Notes under the pieces: generated by a model | Databases searched by the model: none | Seen by the model: the letters and a program-made list of their open reading frames with translations, nothing else | What the model was told of the DNA's origin: nothing | Position numbers and translations under genes: made by a program | Part shown: in pieces, positions 60,986 through 64,000 of the stretch | How positions within the stretch are numbered: position 1 is the first letter of the stretch | Layout of the letters: the number at the start of each line of letters is the position of its first letter | Assembly (NCBI RefSeq): GCF_042643265.1 | Contig: NZ_JBHRRZ010000039.1 | Location: forward strand, 141,780 to 205,779 | DNA: 64,000 nucleotides | Direction of reading: 5' to 3' | DNA from: Virgibacillus_O sediminis | GTDB lineage: Bacteria > Bacillota > Bacilli > Bacillales > Amphibacillaceae

Positions 60986-61583
60986 ATTTCTTCCTCCTAT
61001 AATTCTTCAATTACTTGAAATTTTACCACTTAATGATGGAGAAACCAAAGCAAACCCTGTTCTGAGCAGTGACAAAAATTTTGCCGGATTGTACATAAAC
61101 CAGCAGGATCAGCACATAATAGCTACTGAAGGACGGGGGATGACCCACCGTGTAACCGCTGAAGATAATATTTAAGTAATCGAGCTAATGTACAAATGTA
61201 CAAACACAAATGAGGTGTCAGCGATCGATACTTTAATTTAGCTTCTTGCAAGCGCAATGTGGTAATTCCGACCGATCTTCCAATGAAACTGAACCCTTTT
61301 GCCAGACATTCATCCCAGCGAAATGGGATGCTGACAAAAAGGTTTGATAAGTCGCCGTCACTATAACGGACTTTCTTACTGTGTAACTGGTTGGATCGTC
61401 AGACGGCTTCCCTCGTTCTTCTTAAAGCAGGCATGATCCGCTCACGGGCGGGTCATGTCTGTAACCTTTTTAGAGGAGCCATTGATCAGCAGTCAGGGTA
61501 AAACTGCCATTGTTGCTTTACTTCCACTTTATTCCTATATACAATAGTTTATAATAAATAAATTGAAGGAGTGGGTGTTAGCA
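60986..61583. other. Long structured intergenic region between ecsA and hit
   Basis: No start-codon-bearing gene is visible. It holds several hairpins: ATCCCA/TGGGAT inside a longer stem CCTTTTTGTCAG/CTGGCAAAAGG (about 61291-61343), CATGATCCGC/GGCGGGTCATG (about 61431-61458) and the near-palindrome TGTACAAATGTACA (about 61190). The minus strand has an open frame of over 100 codons without a start, including SIPFRWDECLAKGFSFIGRS. The hit promoter must lie at its right end; TATACAATAG at about 61537 is a candidate. Confidence 0.5.
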
Positions 61584-62015
61584 ATGAGTCATGATGATTG
61601 CATTTTCTGTAAGATCCTGGACGGGGAGATCCCTTCAGCCAAAGTATATGAAGACGAGCATGTCTATGCCTTCCTTGACATCAGCCAAGTAACGAAAGGA
61701 CATACACTTGTCATTCCCAAAACACATAGCAAAAACATCTATGAGACATCTGCAGATACGGCAGGTGCACTATTTGCAAGGGTTCCTAAAATTGCCAATG
61801 CCATCAAAGAGACGTATCAGCCGATCGGCATGAATCTCCTGAATAACAATGAAGAACCCGCCGACCAATCCGTCTTCCATTTGCATATCCATCTGATCCC
61901 CCGCTATGGTGATGGCGATGGATATTCTTCGAACTGGACCGTACATACAGATGATTACACTTCAGCGGAACTGCAACAGATCGCCGGAGAAATAAACCAG
62001 AGGGTTGAAAAGTAA
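61584..62015 (+). CDS. hit: HIT family nucleotide hydrolase
   Basis: The 143-residue protein has the histidine triad HLHIH (His99, His101, His103) and CIFCKILDGEIPS at the start, the Hint/HIT group that hydrolyses adenosine phosphoramidates. The ATG 61584 follows AAGGAG at a rather long distance; an in-frame GTG slightly upstream is an alternative. Divergent from ecsA, as in B. subtilis. Confidence 0.94.
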   Translation: MSHDDCIFCKILDGEIPSAKVYEDEHVYAFLDISQVTKGHTLVIPKTHSKNIYETSADTAGALFARVPKIANAIKETYQPIGMNLLNNNEEPADQSVFHLHIHLIPRYGDGDGYSSNWTVHTDDYTSAELQQIAGEINQRVEK

Positions 62016-62109
62016 GAAAGCCTTTTTCTAAAAATTTAGTACTTTATATTTACGTCTAATTTTGCTATAATGAAGGGGAAGTTTCTGCAGTTGACATAGG
62101 CGTACAGCT

Positions 62110-62159
62110 GAGGAACTTCGAATATAAGCTGAGAGAAGCTGAGAAGAGGAGAGTTATAG
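62110..62159 (+). promoter_or_regulatory. TRAP-binding site over the trpP ribosome binding site
   Basis: NAG triplets lie at 62126 (AAG), 62131 (GAG), 62136 (AAG), 62141 (GAG), 62146 (GAG), 62151 (GAG) and 62157 (TAG), a spacing of 5 and once 6 nt; a further GAG is at 62110. TRAP (MtrB) wraps such RNA around its ring when bound to tryptophan. The triplets at 62146-62153 are also the Shine-Dalgarno sequence, so binding would block trpP translation, as known for B. subtilis trpP (yhaG). Confidence 0.75.
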
Positions 62160-62690
62160 ATGAATACAAGAATTTTAGTAATCTTGTCACTATTGATAGG
62201 GATTGGAACGGTGTTGCATGCAGTTGTGCCACCTGTACTATTTGGGGTGAAGCCGGATATGCTGCTGTCCATGATGTTCTTGGGGATTATTCTGTTCCCT
62301 AAGCCGAAGTATGTGCTCCTATTATCCATTGCAACTGGAATCATTTCTGCTTTAACTACTTCCGCACCAGGTGGACAGATCGCGAATATCATTGATAAGC
62401 CGATCACTGCCATGGTTTTCCTGGGAATGTTCCTTCTAATTAGGAAGCATGTTCCAACTACCGTTACGGCACCTGTACTGACGGCTGTGGGGACCATGAT
62501 AAGCGGATCGATTTTCTTAAGTGTCGCGCTGTTCATTGTAGGGATGATGGAAGGCGGATTTTTAGCATTATTCTTGGCGGTAGTTCTGCCGGCAGCAGCC
62601 GTGAATACCATCCTGATGGTTATTCTCTATCCGATTGTGCAGGGCATTTTCAATAGATCCCGGCCAATCACAGCAACACAGAATATTTAA
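62160..62690 (+). CDS. trpP: Tryptophan transporter TrpP
   Basis: The 176-residue protein has five or six membrane helices and the TrpP pattern: KPDMLLSMMFLGIILFPKPK and SALTTSAPGGQIANIIDKPI. It imports tryptophan. The ATG overlaps the TRAP triplet array. The order hit-trpP-yhaH matches B. subtilis. A terminator follows directly. Confidence 0.93.
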   Translation: MNTRILVILSLLIGIGTVLHAVVPPVLFGVKPDMLLSMMFLGIILFPKPKYVLLLSIATGIISALTTSAPGGQIANIIDKPITAMVFLGMFLLIRKHVPTTVTAPVLTAVGTMISGSIFLSVALFIVGMMEGGFLALFLAVVLPAAAVNTILMVILYPIVQGIFNRSRPITATQNI

Positions 62691-62692
62691 AA

Positions 62693-62729
62693 GAAAATCC
62701 TCTGGCATACGGTTGTCAGAGGATTTTTT
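62693..62729 (+). terminator. Terminator of trpP
   Basis: AAAATCCTCTG pairs with CAGAGGATTTT, then TTTT. Confidence 0.92.
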
Positions 62730-62816
62730 TGAAAGCCATGCAGGGATAATATGTTTCACTGCATGTAATTTAGAGAAAAATACATAACAAGGGCACGAAA
62801 GGAGCGTTGGTTAGGT

Positions 62817-63188
62817 ATGACTAGAGGAAAATCCATTTTCCTGGGACTCATTATTGGAGGCAGCGTCAGTGCTGCCGTCACACTATTAAGCACCCCCTCG
62901 ACCGGAAGGGAAATTCGCAGCAGGATGAAAGAGCAGGGATATGAAGCGAGGAATTTTCTATACAGCCTCAAACTGGATGTACAGCGCCTGAAAGACCAGC
63001 TTGCCGATACCTCCAAAGAAGGGATCGTTATGATTCGGGAACTTACCGAAGAAATGAAAGATTCCATTGCGGAATGGAGAAACACGGTAGAGCCTCATCA
63101 GGAAAATATCCAACAATACTTGGAACAGATTGAATCCAGCTTAAAAGATCTGGAAGATAAAGTGAACAATCAAAATGTGAATGTCTAA
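62817..63188 (+). CDS. yhaH: YtxH-domain protein YhaH
   Basis: The 123-residue protein has an N-terminal membrane segment (SIFLGLIIGGSVSAAVTLL), the YtxH/gas-vesicle-like motif STPSTGREIRSRMKEQG and a long helical, coiled-coil tail. B. subtilis YhaH has the same plan and position; its role is unknown (linked with general stress). The ATG follows AAAGGAG. Confidence 0.88.
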   Translation: MTRGKSIFLGLIIGGSVSAAVTLLSTPSTGREIRSRMKEQGYEARNFLYSLKLDVQRLKDQLADTSKEGIVMIRELTEEMKDSIAEWRNTVEPHQENIQQYLEQIESSLKDLEDKVNNQNVNV

Positions 63189-63235
63189 CTCGGGAGTATA
63201 CCTCCGTCAGCTAAGTATGAATTAAAAGAATTCAC

Positions 63236-63283
63236 CAATACACCGGCACTGGCAGTTGAGGCTGTTCATTGCCGGTGTATTTC
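63236..63283 (+). terminator. Terminator of yhaH (repeated hairpin)
   Basis: AATACACCGGCA pairs with TGCCGGTGTATT. The stem and loop (CACTGGCAGTTGA, GGCTGT) nearly repeat the hairpin at 30105-30144. Confidence 0.8.
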
Positions 63284-63312
63284 GCGTTCTGAGGCGTATA
63301 GAGCTAGGCCTA

Positions 63313-63795
63313 TTATCAGCGGGTCAGCCTGGTTATCAGCAGGTCGGCGAATTTATACGCTGGTGATCCTACTTATCAGCAGGTCGGCTGTTTTTTCCAC
63401 TGGTCAGCCTACTTATCGACAGGTCAGCTGTTTTTTCCGCTGATCATTCTACTTATCAGCAGGTTGGCTGTTTTTTCCGCTGGTCAGCCTACTTATCGAC
63501 AGGTCAGTTAATTTATCCGCTGGTGATTCTACTTATCAGCAGGTCGGCTGTTTTTTCCGCCGGTCAACCTACTTATCGACAGGTCAGTTAATTTATCCGC
63601 TGTGATTCTATTTATCAGCAGGCCAGCTGCTTTTTCCGCTGATCAGCCTATTTATCAGCAAGTCAGCTATTTTTTCTGCTGATCAGCCTACTTATCAGCA
63701 GGTCGGCTGCTTTTTCCGCTGGTCATCCTATTTATCAGCAGCTCAGCTATTTTTTCCGCTCGTGACCGGTTTATCAGCGGATCAGCTGTTTCTAC
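63313..63795. repeat. Array of 40-bp tandem units (20-bp-phased family)
   Basis: A half unit at 63313 is followed by units starting at 63333, 63373, 63413, 63453, 63493, 63533, 63573, 63612, 63652, 63692 and 63732, and a partial one at 63771. The typical unit is TTATCAGCAGGTCGGCTG and then TTTTTCCGCTGGTCAGCCTA. Some second halves read TTATCCGCTGG, showing that each unit is a dimer of 20-bp monomers. Two units are 39 bp long. Stops occur in every frame; no gene is present. Confidence 0.9.
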
Positions 63796-63847
63796 CACAG
63801 ATTTGCCCCTACCGCTGAGAAAGCAAAATATCTTGGTCTTCCGATAA

Positions 63848-63915
63848 GAAAAAGCTGACACCCCAAGGTGTCAGCTCAGCTTGTAGAGAAACCCCGTGTT
63901 TTTCTACAAGCTTTT
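63848..63915. terminator. Two consecutive hairpins, probably a terminator
   Basis: AGCTGACACC/GGTGTCAGCT and then AGCTTGTAGA/TCTACAAGCT with a T-run. The likely user is a gene beyond the right edge on the minus strand or leftover + strand transcription. Confidence 0.6.
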
Positions 63916-63924
63916 TTTCTTGCC

Positions 63925-64000
63925 TCCAGGAGCACGAACCATTCCCTTTCCGCGGACGAACGCCCGAGCCTCCTCGTGAAAACCCACACTGCGGGGTCTC
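63925..64000. repeat. Structured intergenic repeat, partial copy E (cut by window edge)
   Basis: CTTTCCGCGGACGAACGCC, GAGCCTCCTCGTG and CTGCGGGGTCTC follow the core of copy B in the same order and orientation; the element continues past the edge. Confidence 0.7.

Noticed and set aside
62036..62611. 191-codon frame opposite trpP
   Set aside because: Antisense of a hydrophobic membrane protein, which commonly leaves long open frames; no start signal.
63313..63795. CRISPR array
   Set aside because: Units are contiguous and all similar, with no unique spacers, and no cas genes are nearby.

Overview
The window is a stretch of chromosome from a low-to-mid GC Firmicute of the family Bacillaceae, probably a halotolerant genus near Oceanobacillus, Virgibacillus or Sediminibacillus. 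The evidence is protein similarity to Bacillus subtilis families and conserved blocks of B. subtilis gene order: yjaV-med-fabH-fabF-yjbA-trpS; yitS-yitT-yitU-yitV-yitW; addBA-signal peptidase-yhjE-yhjD-comK-lplJ-yhfI-yhfH; hmoB-pbpF-hemEHY; and yhaA-ecsBA-hit-trpP-yhaH. The genus is an inference. I saw no rRNA, tRNA, IS transposase, prophage or CRISPR array.

Layout. 1-2 kb: the start of an M20 amidohydrolase (cut by the edge) and trpS behind a T-box leader. 2-4.3 kb: a membrane-anchored PQQ-type quinoprotein dehydrogenase fused to cytochrome c. 4.6-10 kb: yjbA, fabF, fabH (with a likely FapR operator), med and a yjaV-like gene. 10-11.7 kb: small membrane proteins and uppP. 11.8-14 kb: a decaying island with remnants of modA, mobA, a Crp/Fnr regulator and the Fe-S repair gene scdA; only moaB looks intact. 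14-24 kb: an unusual leaderless amidase-glucosaminidase, the yit block, a secreted beta-propeller protein. 24-29 kb: an alpha-amylase-fold protein lacking all catalytic residues, yisL, rocD, a DUF418 protein. 29-34 kb: ctaB and a ba3-type cytochrome oxidase operon whose subunit I gene carries a one-base frameshift. 34-46 kb: addBA, signal peptidase, yhjE/yhjD, comK, lplJ, yhfI/yhfH. 46-56 kb: pepF, hemEHY, pbpF, hmoB, and a BdbC/thioredoxin pair. 56-64 kb: PAP2 phosphatase, ferritin-like protein, yhaA, ecsAB, hit, trpP and yhaH.

How the genes connect. Tryptophan supply is visible at two RNA levels: a Trp T-box before trpS and a row of (G/U/A)AG triplets at about 5-nt spacing over the trpP ribosome binding site, as expected for TRAP. 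Heme synthesis (hemEHY), heme O synthesis (ctaB), heme degradation (hmoB), a heme-copper oxidase and a cytochrome-c fusion protein lie in one window. Competence is represented by comK, med and a BdbC-like disulfide oxidase with a thioredoxin partner; AddAB supplies recombinational repair.

The most unusual signals are non-coding. First, a family of structured intergenic elements of about 105-255 bp (intact, tandem, diverged and cut copies) sits mostly between convergent genes, with paired arms that show a compensatory change. Second, four intergenic loci share a repeat with an exact 20-bp phase ((T/A)ATC every 20 bp), the largest being an array of 40-bp units at 63.3-63.8 kb. Third, about 600 bp upstream of hit holds a structured, unexplained sequence.
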